From the NCBI RefSeq assembly GCF_030144325.1, contig NZ_CP126307.1:1178001-1242000 (forward strand): a DNA stretch of 64,000 nt, in the 5' to 3' direction. The notes beneath the pieces are model-generated. The model was given only the letters and a program-made list of their open reading frames with translations, was not told the origin of the DNA and did no database searches. How positions within the stretch are numbered: position 1 is the stretch's first letter; every line of letters begins with the position of its first letter. Source of the stretch: Bosea vestrisii (GTDB lineage: Bacteria; Pseudomonadota; Alphaproteobacteria; Rhizobiales; Beijerinckiaceae). A program made the translations under genes and the position numbers. Below, piece after piece: positions 44,881 through 53,410 of this stretch.

Positions 44881-45603
44881 TTGGGCGGCGGCGGCCTCGG
44901 TTTCGCCTTCGGCGGACCGCTCGGCGCGCTCGTCGGCGCTGTGGCTGGGCATGTGCTGGTCGATCGTGAAGGAGCGCTGTTCGGGCCCGCGCCCAAGCAG
45001 CTGATCTTCACGACAGGCTTGGTCGCGCTCGCCGCCAAGATGGCGCGTGCCGACGGCGTCGTGACCCGCGACGAGATCGCAGCCTTCCAGCGCATCGTCA
45101 CCGTACCTCCCGAGGAGCAGGCCCATATCGAGCGCCTGTTCGATCTTGCCAAGCAGACCAGCGCCGGCTTCGAGGCCTATGCGCAACAGATCGCCGAAGC
45201 CTTCCGCGACGAGCCGGCTCTGATCGAGGACGTGCTCGACGGTCTCTTCCTGATCGCCGCCGCCGACGGCGCGATCCACGAGCACGAGCACGCCTATCTG
45301 CGCGACGTCGCGACGATCTTCAGGATCGACGAAACCGGTTTCGCCCGCATCGAGGCGCGCCATTTGCGCCGCCGCGACGATCCCTACATCGTGCTCGGCG
45401 CCGACCGCGAGATGAGCGACGGCGAGCTCAAGCAGCTCCATCGCCGTCTCGTCATCGAGAACCATCCCGATCGCGAGATCGCCCGCGGCCTGCCCGAGGA
45501 GGCGATCTGCATCGCGACCCGCCGCCTCGCCGCTATCAATGCGGCCTGGGACGCGATCGAGAAGGAACGCGGCATCGGGCGAAAGCAGGCGGAGCCGGCG
45601 TGA
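44881..45603 (+). CDS. TerB/DnaJ-domain co-chaperone (DjlA-like)
   Basis: 240 residues. A hydrophobic glycine-rich N-terminus (GFAFGGPLGALVGAVAGHVL) that may insert in the membrane, a TerB-like helical domain (LVALAAKMARADGVVTRDEIAAFQRI; LFLIAAADGAIHEHEHAYL), and a C-terminal J-domain with the HPD motif (VIENHPDREI). It would stimulate DnaK. The start is uncertain: a TTG at 44881 is the best in-frame choice, but GGGGGAG is only two bases away and a TGA lies upstream. The stop overlaps the amidase GTG. Confidence 0.82.
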   Translation: MGGGGLGFAFGGPLGALVGAVAGHVLVDREGALFGPAPKQLIFTTGLVALAAKMARADGVVTRDEIAAFQRIVTVPPEEQAHIERLFDLAKQTSAGFEAYAQQIAEAFRDEPALIEDVLDGLFLIAAADGAIHEHEHAYLRDVATIFRIDETGFARIEARHLRRRDDPYIVLGADREMSDGELKQLHRRLVIENHPDREIARGLPEEAICIATRRLAAINAAWDAIEKERGIGRKQAEPA

Positions 45604-46388
45604 GCCTCGTCCTCGAACCCGATAGCCGCTTCGCCGCCAAGGTCTTCCCCTCGCCCAATCATGGCGAGCGCAAGTTCAGTGACGGCTCGACCGATCGCCG
45701 CCCGGACACGCTGATCCTGCACTATACCGGGATGCCCGACGCCGGCGAGGCGCTGCAGTGGCTGTGCAACCCGGTCTCGCAGGTCTCGTCGCACTACTTC
45801 GTCTTCGAGAATGGCCACACGCTCCAGCTGGTGCCGGAGGCGCGCCGCGCCTGGCATGCCGGGGCCTCGCACTGGGCCGGCGAGACCGATCTCAACTCGG
45901 CCTCGATCGGCATCGAGATCGCCAATCCCGGCCATCCCGGCGGCCTGCCCGACTTCCCCGAGGCGCAGATCGCTGCGACGCTGAACCTCTGCCGCGACAT
46001 CTGCGAGCGCTGGCAGATTCCGCCCGAACGCGTGCTGGCCCATTCCGACATCGCGCCCGGCCGCAAGATCGATCCGGGCGAGACATTCCCCTGGCGCCGC
46101 TTTGCCGAGGGCGGCATCGGCCTCTGGACGGAACCGGCGCCGATCAAGGGCGGCCGCTTCTTCGCCCGCGGCGATGCCGGCCCGCCGGTCGAGGCATTGC
46201 AGGCGATGTTCGCGATGCTCGGCTACGGCGTCTCGGTCGACGGGACCTATGACGAGCACTTCGAGGCGGTGGTCGCCGCCTTCCAACGCCATTGGCGGCC
46301 GGAGAAGGTCGACGGTGTCGCCGATGGCTCGACCATCACCACCCTGCGCGACCTGTTGGCGCTCACGCAGGAAGCCCGGACGACCTGA
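45600..46388 (+). CDS. N-acetylmuramoyl-L-alanine amidase (AmiD-type)
   Basis: 262 residues, GTG start overlapping the previous stop (GTGA). Amidase_2 fold with zinc ligands His in ILHYTGM, His in SDIAPGRKIDPG (HSDIAPG) and catalytic residues in SASIGIEIANPG. A C-terminal peptidoglycan-binding domain follows (VEALQAMFAMLGYGVSVDGTYDEHFEAVVAAFQRHWRP). It cleaves MurNAc-L-Ala bonds during cell-wall recycling. No signal peptide is evident, so its location is unclear. Confidence 0.9.
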   Translation: MSLVLEPDSRFAAKVFPSPNHGERKFSDGSTDRRPDTLILHYTGMPDAGEALQWLCNPVSQVSSHYFVFENGHTLQLVPEARRAWHAGASHWAGETDLNSASIGIEIANPGHPGGLPDFPEAQIAATLNLCRDICERWQIPPERVLAHSDIAPGRKIDPGETFPWRRFAEGGIGLWTEPAPIKGGRFFARGDAGPPVEALQAMFAMLGYGVSVDGTYDEHFEAVVAAFQRHWRPEKVDGVADGSTITTLRDLLALTQEARTT

Positions 46389-46512
46389 ACCACCGCGTCG
46401 CGCAAGCTTTCCGCAACATTGCAGCGAGTTAACTCGTCTGCGCCGCGTGAATCTGGCATGATGCGCGGCAATGGAAGGCTGGTATTTCCTCGGCCTCGGA
46501 GGGTGAACGGAC

Positions 46513-48180
46513 GTGCGTCTCTGGGCAATCGGTGCGGTGGTCGGCGCAGGCGCGCTGGCAGCCGGCTATTTCGCGCTGCGGCCGACCGGCGGCGCAGCCA
46601 ATGACACACCCTATCGCACTGCCGCGATCGACCGCGGCCGGATCACCGCCTCGGTGCGCGCCACCGGCACGCTGACCCCGATGACCACCGTCGTGGTCGG
46701 ATCGCAGCTCTCCGGGCAGATCGTCGAGATCCTCGCCGACTATAATTCGCAGGTGAAGGCCGGCCAGGTCGTCGCCCGCCTCAACAGCGACCAGATCAAG
46801 ACCCGCCGCGACGCAGCCGCCGCCGACCTGCAGCAGGCCAAGGCCGATCTCGTCGTCAAGCGCGCCCAGCTCGCGCGGGCCAAGGTGGCGCGGACCAAGG
46901 CGAACTCGACCGTCAACGACCTCGAGGCCCAGCGTGACCGCACGCGCGCCCAGCTCGCCGACGCCAAGCGCACCTATGATCGCCAGAACGAATTGTTCAC
47001 GCGCGGCGCCGGTGCGCAGCAGGGCCTGGACAGCGCCCGCACCCAGGTCGAGATCCAGACCGCGACACTCGCCTCGAACGAGGCGCAGATCGCCTCGCTC
47101 CAGGCCGAGATCAGCGGACTCGACGCCGACATCGCGCTGGCAGAAGGCCAGGTCCAGTCCGGCGAGGCGCTGATCGCCCAGCGCGACGCCAAGCTGAAGG
47201 ACATCCTGATCGATCTCGAGCGCACCGATATCCGCTCGCCTGTCGACGGCGTCGTCGTCCAGCGCCAGGTCGATCTCGGCCAGACCGTCGCCGCCTCGCT
47301 CTCGGCACCGGTTCTGTTCCAGATCGCGCAGGACCTGCGCACCATCGACATCTACGCCAATATCGACGAGGCCGATGTCGGCCGGCTCAAGGTCGGTCAG
47401 GAGGTCTCGTTCAGCGTCAACGCCTATCCGAACCGGACCTTCCAGGGGAAGGTGCAGATGGTCCGCCTCGGCGCCCAGACCATCCAGAACGTCGTCACCT
47501 ATACCGGCGTCGTCCGTGTCGAGAACCGTGACCTTGCTCTGCTGCCGGGCATGACCGCCAATCTCCAGATCGTCACCGATGACCGCCAGGACGTGCTGCG
47601 CGTCGCCAATGCGGCACTGCGCTTCCGCCCGCTCGGCGGGCCGACCGCCCTGCCCGCTGCTGCGCCGGCCGAGACGCCGGCGGGGCGGGCCGGAGGTGGT
47701 GGCCGTGCCGCGGGCGCGTTGCGTGAGCGCATCGATGAGGAGGTCCAGCCGACGCCGGAGCAGAAGCAGGCGATCGCCGCGATCATGTCCGAGCAGCGCG
47801 CCGGCAACCGCCAGGCCACGGCCGGCCTGTCCGAGGAGGAGCGCCGCGCCGCCTTCCGCGCAGCCCGCAGCGAGCTGCGCGCCAAGGTCGCCGCCGTGCT
47901 CGATCCCGAGCGCCGCGCCAAGTTCGAGGCGCTGATCCAGGAAGGCCGCCCGGCGGCACAAAGTGAGGTCACACCCGGTCGCGTCTACGTGCTCGATGGC
48001 CAGGGCCAGCCCAAACCGGTCGCTATCCGGCTCGGGCCGAGCGACGGCGCCTTCACCCAAATCCTGCCGGCCGCCGGTATCGCCGAGGGTATCGAGGTCC
48101 TGATCGGCGGCGGCCCGCGCACCGCCGAGCCGACGCCCGCCAGTCGTGGTCCCGCCCCGCGCGGCCCGCGCCTGTTCTGA
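46513..48180 (+). CDS. macA: Periplasmic adaptor of a MacAB-type efflux pump
   Basis: 555 residues. N-terminal anchor (IGAVVGAGALAAGYFAL), lipoyl/barrel-sandwich halves around a long hairpin (VKRAQLARAKVARTKANSTVNDLEAQRDRTR...), a second VDGVVVQRQVDLGQTVAASLSAPVLFQIAQD strand, and beta-barrel VGQEVSFSVNAYP. Unusual is a charged helical insertion at about residues 376-486 (PEQKQAIAAIMSEQR, LSEEERRAAFRAARSEL) before the last PGRVYVLDGQGQPKPVAIRLG strand. Longer than typical MacA (about 370-390). Start GTG with GGAGGG upstream. It heads an operon with the ATPase and permease. Confidence 0.88.
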   Translation: MRLWAIGAVVGAGALAAGYFALRPTGGAANDTPYRTAAIDRGRITASVRATGTLTPMTTVVVGSQLSGQIVEILADYNSQVKAGQVVARLNSDQIKTRRDAAAADLQQAKADLVVKRAQLARAKVARTKANSTVNDLEAQRDRTRAQLADAKRTYDRQNELFTRGAGAQQGLDSARTQVEIQTATLASNEAQIASLQAEISGLDADIALAEGQVQSGEALIAQRDAKLKDILIDLERTDIRSPVDGVVVQRQVDLGQTVAASLSAPVLFQIAQDLRTIDIYANIDEADVGRLKVGQEVSFSVNAYPNRTFQGKVQMVRLGAQTIQNVVTYTGVVRVENRDLALLPGMTANLQIVTDDRQDVLRVANAALRFRPLGGPTALPAAAPAETPAGRAGGGGRAAGALRERIDEEVQPTPEQKQAIAAIMSEQRAGNRQATAGLSEEERRAAFRAARSELRAKVAAVLDPERRAKFEALIQEGRPAAQSEVTPGRVYVLDGQGQPKPVAIRLGPSDGAFTQILPAAGIAEGIEVLIGGGPRTAEPTPASRGPAPRGPRLF

Positions 48181-48191
48181 GGGCCGCAGCC

Positions 48192-48941
48192 ATGCCCCTG
48201 ATCGAGGTGCGCGATCTCTCCCGGGTCTACGATCTCGATTCCGGCCGCGTCACCGCGCTCGGCGGGGTTTCGCTCCACATCGAGGCCGGCGAACTCGTCG
48301 CTGTGATGGGGCCGTCCGGCTCGGGCAAGTCGACCTTCATGAATCTGATCGGCTGCCTCGACCGGCCGACCGGTGGCCATTACCGTCTCGACGGCGTCGC
48401 GGTCGAGACGCTCTCCAGCGACGGGCTCGCCGCACTCCGCAACCGCAAGCTCGGCTTCATCTTCCAGCAGTTCAACCTGCTGCCGCGGGTCGATGCCTGC
48501 GCCAATGTCGAATTGCCGATGGTCTATGCCGGGCTCGACGGCAAAACCCGGCGCGAGCGTGCACTTGCCGCATTGGCCCGCGTCGGCCTTGCCGACCGCG
48601 CCCATCATCGGCCGATGCAGCTCTCCGGCGGCCAGCAGCAACGCGTCGCGATCGCCCGCGCGCTGGTCAACCAGCCACGCCTGCTCCTCGCCGACGAGCC
48701 GACCGGCGCACTCGACAGCCGCACCGCGCTCGAGATCCTGGCCCTCTTCCAGGACCTCAACCGCGAGGGCGTCACCGTCGTGCTGGTGACGCATGATGCC
48801 GAGGTCGCCCGCCATGCCCGCCGGGTCGTGCGCTTCCGCGACGGCCATGTCATCGCCGACACCAGGCAGGAGCCGGCCGATGCGCGCACCGCGCTGGCCG
48901 CGCACGATACGGCTTCCCCCTTGCCGGAGGCCGCCGAATGA
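48192..48941 (+). CDS. macB: ABC transporter ATP-binding protein (MacB/LolD-type)
   Basis: 249 residues. Walker A GPSGSGKST, Q-loop FIFQQFNLLPR, signature LSGGQQQRVAIARAL, Walker B LLLADEPTGALDS, H-loop VLVTHDAEVA. These are the hallmarks of the macrolide/lipoprotein exporter ATPases. In this locus the ATPase and permease are separate genes; it overlaps the permease by four bases. It powers the efflux complex with the adaptor at 46513-48180. Confidence 0.92.
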   Translation: MPLIEVRDLSRVYDLDSGRVTALGGVSLHIEAGELVAVMGPSGSGKSTFMNLIGCLDRPTGGHYRLDGVAVETLSSDGLAALRNRKLGFIFQQFNLLPRVDACANVELPMVYAGLDGKTRRERALAALARVGLADRAHHRPMQLSGGQQQRVAIARALVNQPRLLLADEPTGALDSRTALEILALFQDLNREGVTVVLVTHDAEVARHARRVVRFRDGHVIADTRQEPADARTALAAHDTASPLPEAAE

Positions 48942-50170
48942 GCCTGCTGGAAGCGATCCGCTCCGCCCTCTCCGCCATCGGCGCCAATGCGCTGCGCTCG
49001 GCGCTGACCATGCTCGGCATCATCATCGGCGTCGCCGCCGTGATCGCCATGGTCGCGATCGGCTCGGGCGCCCGCGAGCGCGTCGACAGCCAGATCAAGT
49101 CGCTCGGCGCCAATCTCGCCATCATCCAGGCCGGCAACGTCACGCAGGGCGGCGTCCGGCTCGGCGCCGGTGCCTCCTCGACCCTGACCGACGAGGATGC
49201 TCGCGCCGTCCTGAACGAGGTCGAGAACGTCACCGCTTCCGCCTCGGTGATAACCACGCGCGCCCAGGCGGTCTATGCCGGCACCAACTGGTCGACGACG
49301 ATCACCGCGACCGATCTCGATTTCTTCGCCGCCCGCGAATGGGCACTGGCCGAGGGCCGCCTGTTCGAGCCCGAGGAGCTGCGCCGCGGTGAGATCGTCG
49401 CGATCATCGGCCAGACGGTGGCGAAGAACCTCTTCGGCGAGAGCGATCCGCTCGGCCAGATGTTCCGCATCCGCAACGTGCCGTTCAAGGTCATCGGCGT
49501 GATGGCGGGCAAGGGCCAGTCGGCGCTCGGGCAGGACCAGGACGATGTCATCTTCGTGCCGCTCGACACTGGCCGGCGCCGCATCATCGGCCGCAATTAC
49601 GCCCGCGACCGCTCGGTCCAGACTATCATGGTCAAGTTCGCCAGCGAGGAGGCGATCAACCCCGGCATCGAGCAGACGCGCGCGCTGCTGCGCCAGCGCC
49701 ATCGGCTCGCCGAGGATCAGGAGGACGATTTCATCGTCCGCAACCTCACCGAGATCGCCAATACCGCGACCGCCGCCGCCAGCACCCTCTCCTGGCTGCT
49801 CGCGGCGGTCGCCGGCGTCTCGCTGCTGGTCGGCGGCATCGGCATCATGAACATCATGCTGGTCTCGGTGACCGAGCGCACCCGCGAGATCGGCTTGCGC
49901 CTCGCCGTCGGCGCCCGCCAACGCGACGTGCTCTCGCAATTCCTGATCGAGGCGACGACGCTGGCGACCATCGGCGGCGCCGTCGGCATCGCGCTCGGCA
50001 TCGGCGCCGCCACCGGAATCGCCCGTTTCGCCGGCTGGCCCTTCGTGATCTCGCCGGAAACGATCCTGGTCGCCGTCGGCGTGTCCGGCCTGATCGGCGT
50101 GTTCTTCGGCTTCTACCCGGCACGCCAGGCCGCCCGGCTCGACCCGATCGAGGCGCTGCGACGCGAGTGA
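48938..50170 (+). CDS. ABC transporter permease, MacB_PCD/FtsX type
   Basis: 410 residues: one N-terminal helix (LGIIIGVAAVIAMVAIG), a large periplasmic MacB_PCD domain (VDSQIKSLGANLAIIQAGN..., ITATDLDFFAAREWALAEGRLF), then three C-terminal helices (TLSWLLAAVAGVSLLVGGIGIMNIML; TIGGAVGIALGIGAATGIARF; ILVAVGVSGLIGVFFGFYPARQAARLDPIEAL). The closing YPARQAARLDPIEALR is typical. Substrate unknown. Confidence 0.92.
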   Translation: MSLLEAIRSALSAIGANALRSALTMLGIIIGVAAVIAMVAIGSGARERVDSQIKSLGANLAIIQAGNVTQGGVRLGAGASSTLTDEDARAVLNEVENVTASASVITTRAQAVYAGTNWSTTITATDLDFFAAREWALAEGRLFEPEELRRGEIVAIIGQTVAKNLFGESDPLGQMFRIRNVPFKVIGVMAGKGQSALGQDQDDVIFVPLDTGRRRIIGRNYARDRSVQTIMVKFASEEAINPGIEQTRALLRQRHRLAEDQEDDFIVRNLTEIANTATAAASTLSWLLAAVAGVSLLVGGIGIMNIMLVSVTERTREIGLRLAVGARQRDVLSQFLIEATTLATIGGAVGIALGIGAATGIARFAGWPFVISPETILVAVGVSGLIGVFFGFYPARQAARLDPIEALRRE

Positions 50171-50249
50171 CTCGGCAATCTTCGTTAACCGTTGCGCTCT
50201 AGCGTCACGGGACTCGCCGATCACCTGACGCAGGGCGCAGAGCCAGACG

Positions 50250-51206
50250 ATGCCGCTCTCCGACGCCGAAGCCAGACGCCTCTACGACCAGGCTGCGCTG
50301 ATGGCCGGCATCGGCGCCTGGGAATGCCGGCTCGCCGACACCCAATTGAGCTGGACCGACGGCATTTACGACCTCTTCGGCCTGCCACGCGGCTCGGCGA
50401 TCCACCGCCCTTCGATCGTCGATCTCTACTACGATGACTCACGCGCCGAGATGGAGCGTCTCCGTGGCCGGCTGATAGCATCCGGACAGGGCTTCAGCAT
50501 TGACGCACGGATCCGTACCGCCGCCGGCGCCGAGCGCTGGATGCGCCTCTCCGCCTCTGTGACGCACGAGCACGGCCGGCCGGTCCGCATCCACGGCGCC
50601 AAGCAGGACATCACCGGCGAGAAGGACATGTGGCTGGGGCTGCGCCGGCTCGCCTATAGCGACCCGCTGACGGGCCTCGCCAACCGCCGCGCCTTCGAGA
50701 TGCAGCTCTCCGATCTGCGCCGCCACACCGGCGACAATTGCGCGCTCGGCCTGCTCGCCATCGTCGACCTCGACAATCTGAAGCCGATCAACGATCGCTT
50801 CGGCCATGCCGCCGGCGATGAATGCCTGCGCCAGATCGCGATGCGGCTCGAGACCTCGCTGAGCGATGCCCCGATCATCGCCCGCATCGGTGGTGACGAA
50901 TTCGGCCTCCTGCTCTGCTCGGCCGCCGGCCGGCCTTATCTGCTCCACCGGCTGGAGCAGGCCCAGAAGGCCCTGTCCCGTCCGGTCACGTGGCGCGAGA
51001 CACAGATCGAGGTCAGCGCCTCGATCGGCGCCACCATCTTGCGCCCCGGCCTCCTGCACGACCCCGAGCGGCGCTTCGCCGAAGCGGATTCGGCGCTCTA
51101 CGTCGCCAAGGCGGCCGGCCGCAACTGCCTGCGCCTGTTCGGCGATCCGGTGCAGGAGGCGGGGGATGTGGCGATGGTCGGCGTTGGGGCGCTGCGCGCG
51201 GTCTAG
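50250..51206 (+). CDS. PAS-GGDEF diguanylate cyclase
   Basis: 318 residues: PAS fold at about 15-130 (MAGIGAWECRLADTQLSWTDGIYDLFGLP; RWMRLSASVTHEHGRPVRIHGAKQDIT) then a GGDEF domain (DPLTGLANRRAFEMQL; DLDNLKPINDRFGHAAGDECLRQIA). The GGDEF motif at about 213-217 is intact, so c-di-GMP synthesis is likely. The upstream RxxD inhibitory site is missing (SLSD instead). No membrane segment is seen; the PAS domain probably senses a soluble signal. Confidence 0.92.
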   Translation: MPLSDAEARRLYDQAALMAGIGAWECRLADTQLSWTDGIYDLFGLPRGSAIHRPSIVDLYYDDSRAEMERLRGRLIASGQGFSIDARIRTAAGAERWMRLSASVTHEHGRPVRIHGAKQDITGEKDMWLGLRRLAYSDPLTGLANRRAFEMQLSDLRRHTGDNCALGLLAIVDLDNLKPINDRFGHAAGDECLRQIAMRLETSLSDAPIIARIGGDEFGLLLCSAAGRPYLLHRLEQAQKALSRPVTWRETQIEVSASIGATILRPGLLHDPERRFAEADSALYVAKAAGRNCLRLFGDPVQEAGDVAMVGVGALRAV

Positions 51207-51261
51207 GCAGAGAACTGCTGGGCTGGAGTGGCAGCTCCCGACCCGTCACGGACATTCGCTA

Positions 51262-51750
51262 CTATTGGCCGCCCACTCGCTGCGGGCTTTTGATCCGCAA
51301 CGCTCGCCGGCCGCCGAAAAACGCATTGCCGATCATGTGCGGCGTATACCATAACAATAACGCGATGTAGATTACTTGAGAATCTGTGAAGTAAAATATC
51401 CTTTGATAATCGGCAGAAATAATCCAAATGAAACGAGTAAACATTTTGCAATAGGCCGCCAAGGATACTTTAGATAATACTCCCTGGAGATAATACTCCC
51501 TGGTCTCATTCTGTATCAGCTCGTCGTTAAGGCGAGCTTCAGGAGTTTTTCTTGTGATAACGAAGGCAAATATTATCATACCACAGCCAATAAAATTGGC
51601 GATCAGCAGCCACGGAGTGTAAATTCGTTCAAAAGACATTAGGGCAAGCGGAAGAATGGTAAGGATCCACCCTGCATCATGGAGCAGCTTTAAGGATCTA
51701 ACACTCACCGAAATCTCCCTGCGATGGATAGCTGCCGAAATTTTACTCAT
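51262..51750 (-). CDS. Small membrane protein of unknown function in a low-GC patch
   Basis: Hydrophobic segments (GWILTILPLALMSF; LLIANFIGCGMIIFAFVIT) follow a short basic N-terminus. From the ATG at 51750 the frame runs 162 residues. It carries a perfect 16-bp tandem duplication (51472-51487 and 51488-51503). Because 16 is not a multiple of three, the C-terminal 70 residues are read in a frame that without the duplication would end at 51374-51372 after about 120 residues. Base composition differs sharply from the neighbours. No known family was recognised. Confidence 0.5.
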   Translation of the reverse strand: MSKISAAIHRREISVSVRSLKLLHDAGWILTILPLALMSFERIYTPWLLIANFIGCGMIIFAFVITRKTPEARLNDELIQNETREYYLQGVLSKVSLAAYCKMFTRFIWIISADYQRIFYFTDSQVIYIALLLWYTPHMIGNAFFGGRRALRIKSPQRVGGQ

Positions 51751-51813
51751 CGACCGGCAGTGTGGCGGGCTCCCATCGCTCACCGGCCGGTAGTGCGTGC
51801 TTTCCGGAAGACG

Positions 51814-52035
51814 TCAACGCCACACAAAAGCGCGAAACAAGAAAGCGACCACTACCGAAACAATGGTCGAAAGCGCCCACAGGAGGGTGGCAGCCGCAAT
51901 GATGGCCGTGACCAAGTTGACTAGAACCTGATCTTTCAGCCCAAACAGTGCACACCACCAAGCGATCAAGCTCCTCACGTTCGCCTCCGCCCATGCCGTC
52001 TCACTACCTTGGGTGGCAAGGCCTATAACGCTCAC
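51814..52035 (-). CDS. Small hydrophobic protein of unknown function
   Basis: 73 residues from a GTG, with a hydrophobic C-terminal half (VLVNLVTAIIAAATLLWALSTIVSVVVAFLFRAF) able to form one or two helices. No good Shine-Dalgarno is visible and no family was recognised. Could be spurious. It is adjacent to the low-GC ORF at 51262-51750. Confidence 0.35.
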   Translation of the reverse strand: MSVIGLATQGSETAWAEANVRSLIAWWCALFGLKDQVLVNLVTAIIAAATLLWALSTIVSVVVAFLFRAFVWR

Positions 52036-52372
52036 GCGTTAAGAAATTTCGGTGACGAGCTGATTGCGCCGACTGCAGTTCAGAAGCGTCCGCTCTCCCC
52101 CCACTCCGGACATCGACGCCACCCATCATCGTGGAGCGCGCCACAGCCGCGCTGGCGTGATCTGACGTAAATCCGTCAGACAGCGCCGCAACCTTTCGGC
52201 AACCTTCTTTGGACCATCGTCCGCAAGCGGGCCGATTCGGCTGACGGCGCTCGCGTCGTGTCCAAAGTGGCCGCTCGGTCCGCGCGTTCGCTGAACGCGA
52301 GCGAACAATTCCGTTCAGGTGGCGTTGCAATTGCGACTGCGATCATCGCCTCAACAAATCAGGAGACCTTTC
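52036..52372. other. Intergenic region, no gene recognised
   Basis: 337 bases. A hairpin TCTGACG/CGTCAGA lies at 52161-52180. The Gly/Tyr-rich gene's promoter and Shine-Dalgarno (AGGAGA) lie at its right end. Short minus-strand frames here have low-complexity, non-protein-like content. Confidence 0.4.
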
Positions 52373-52720
52373 ATGCGACATCTATTGATCGCCGCTGCCC
52401 TGCTCATCGGCTCCGCCACGGCGGTCAACACCGCCTCCGCGGCCGAGCTCAGCGGATCGCTTCCCTCCGCGACCGCGCAGCAACTCGACAAACTGCCGAC
52501 CGAGTTCACCGCCAGCGACGCTAAGATGCGGCGGATGCAGATCATCCAGAACAACCTCGATCGCCAGCGTTATGGCCGCGGTGGCGGCTACGGGCGCGGT
52601 TACGGCGACGGTTACGGGCGTGGCTATGGACGCGGTTATGGCGGGGGCTACGGAGGCGGTTACGGCTACCGGCGCGGATATGGCGACGGCTATGGTCGCC
52701 CACGCTACGATCGCTGGTGA
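52373..52720 (+). CDS. Secreted Gly/Tyr/Arg-rich protein
   Basis: 115 residues. Signal peptide MRHLLIAAALLIGSATAVNTASAAE; then a helical stretch (TAQQLDKLPTEFTASDAKMRRMQIIQNNLDRQR) and a C-terminal half made of repeated GYGRGYG/GYGDGYG units. Shine-Dalgarno AGGAGA upstream. Low-complexity tails of this type occur in many small secreted proteins; no function is assigned. A stem-loop follows at about 52727-52758. Confidence 0.8.
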   Translation: MRHLLIAAALLIGSATAVNTASAAELSGSLPSATAQQLDKLPTEFTASDAKMRRMQIIQNNLDRQRYGRGGGYGRGYGDGYGRGYGRGYGGGYGGGYGYRRGYGDGYGRPRYDRW

Positions 52721-52726
52721 GCTGAA

Positions 52727-52758
52727 GCAGCGGCCTCGCTAAGAAGCGGGGCCGCTGC
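52727..52758 (+). terminator. Possible terminator after the Gly/Tyr-rich gene
   Basis: GCAGCGGCC (52727-52735) pairs with GGCCGCTGC (52750-52758), with inner pairing in the loop, starting seven bases after the stop. No U-run follows. Confidence 0.45.
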
Positions 52759-52929
52759 ACGCACACGGGGAGCGTGAGCAGGAGGCAAGCGGGATGAGGC
52801 GCCCTCAACCCTCGCGGTCCCAACCTCCTCCGGAAAAATCGTCTCGTCCTTGTCGGAACCTTCTTCTCTCGTTCGTCCTTGAAGCGACAGGCCAATCTCT
52901 GGCTTGATGGCGCAGCAGGGAGCATCGCG

Positions 52930-53400
52930 ATGAAGGTCACCCAGAATCTCTGGTTCGATAAGGATATGGAGGCCGCGATCAGCCTCTACACCTCGCTGAT
53001 CCCGAACTCGGCGCTCGAATGGAGCAGCGCTTTGCCGGCGGAATCGCCGAGCGGACCGGCGGAGAGCGTCAAGATCGCCTCCTTCACCATCGGCGGCCAG
53101 CGCTACCAGGCTTTCGAGGCCGGGCGCTCCGATGCGTTCAACCACACCTTCTCGATCGTGGTCGAGTGCGAAACGCAAGCCGAGATCGACAGGCTCTGGG
53201 AGGCGCTCGGCGAGGGCGGCCAATTCGAGCAATGCGGCTGGCTCAAGGATCGCTGGGGCGTGTCCTGGCAGATCACGCCCAAGCGCCTCGGCGAATTGAT
53301 CCGCGACACCGACCGAACCAAGGCCCAGCGCGTCGCCGAGGCGATGCTGAAGATGGTCAAGCTCGACATCGCCGGACTGGAAGCCGCGGCAAAGGGCTGA
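52930..53400 (+). CDS. VOC family protein (PhnB-like)
   Basis: 156 residues from the ATG at 52930 (GGGAG upstream). Begins MKVTQNLWFDKDMEAAISLYTSLIPNS, then IASFTIGGQRYQAFEAG, and closes with WGVSWQITPKRLGELIRD and a helix, the layout of the PhnB/3-demethylubiquinone methyltransferase-like VOC proteins. These are often misnamed as methyltransferases; real activity is unknown. Its stop is 10 bases from the convergent HxlR gene. Confidence 0.88.
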   Translation: MKVTQNLWFDKDMEAAISLYTSLIPNSALEWSSALPAESPSGPAESVKIASFTIGGQRYQAFEAGRSDAFNHTFSIVVECETQAEIDRLWEALGEGGQFEQCGWLKDRWGVSWQITPKRLGELIRDTDRTKAQRVAEAMLKMVKLDIAGLEAAAKG

Positions 53401-53410
53401 GTTCCGCCGC

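Noticed and set aside
52560..52715. Repeated GGCTACGGGCG-type units, first considered as a CRISPR-like array
   Set aside because: Units are in frame and encode GYG repeats of a secreted protein; there are no spacers of constant length.
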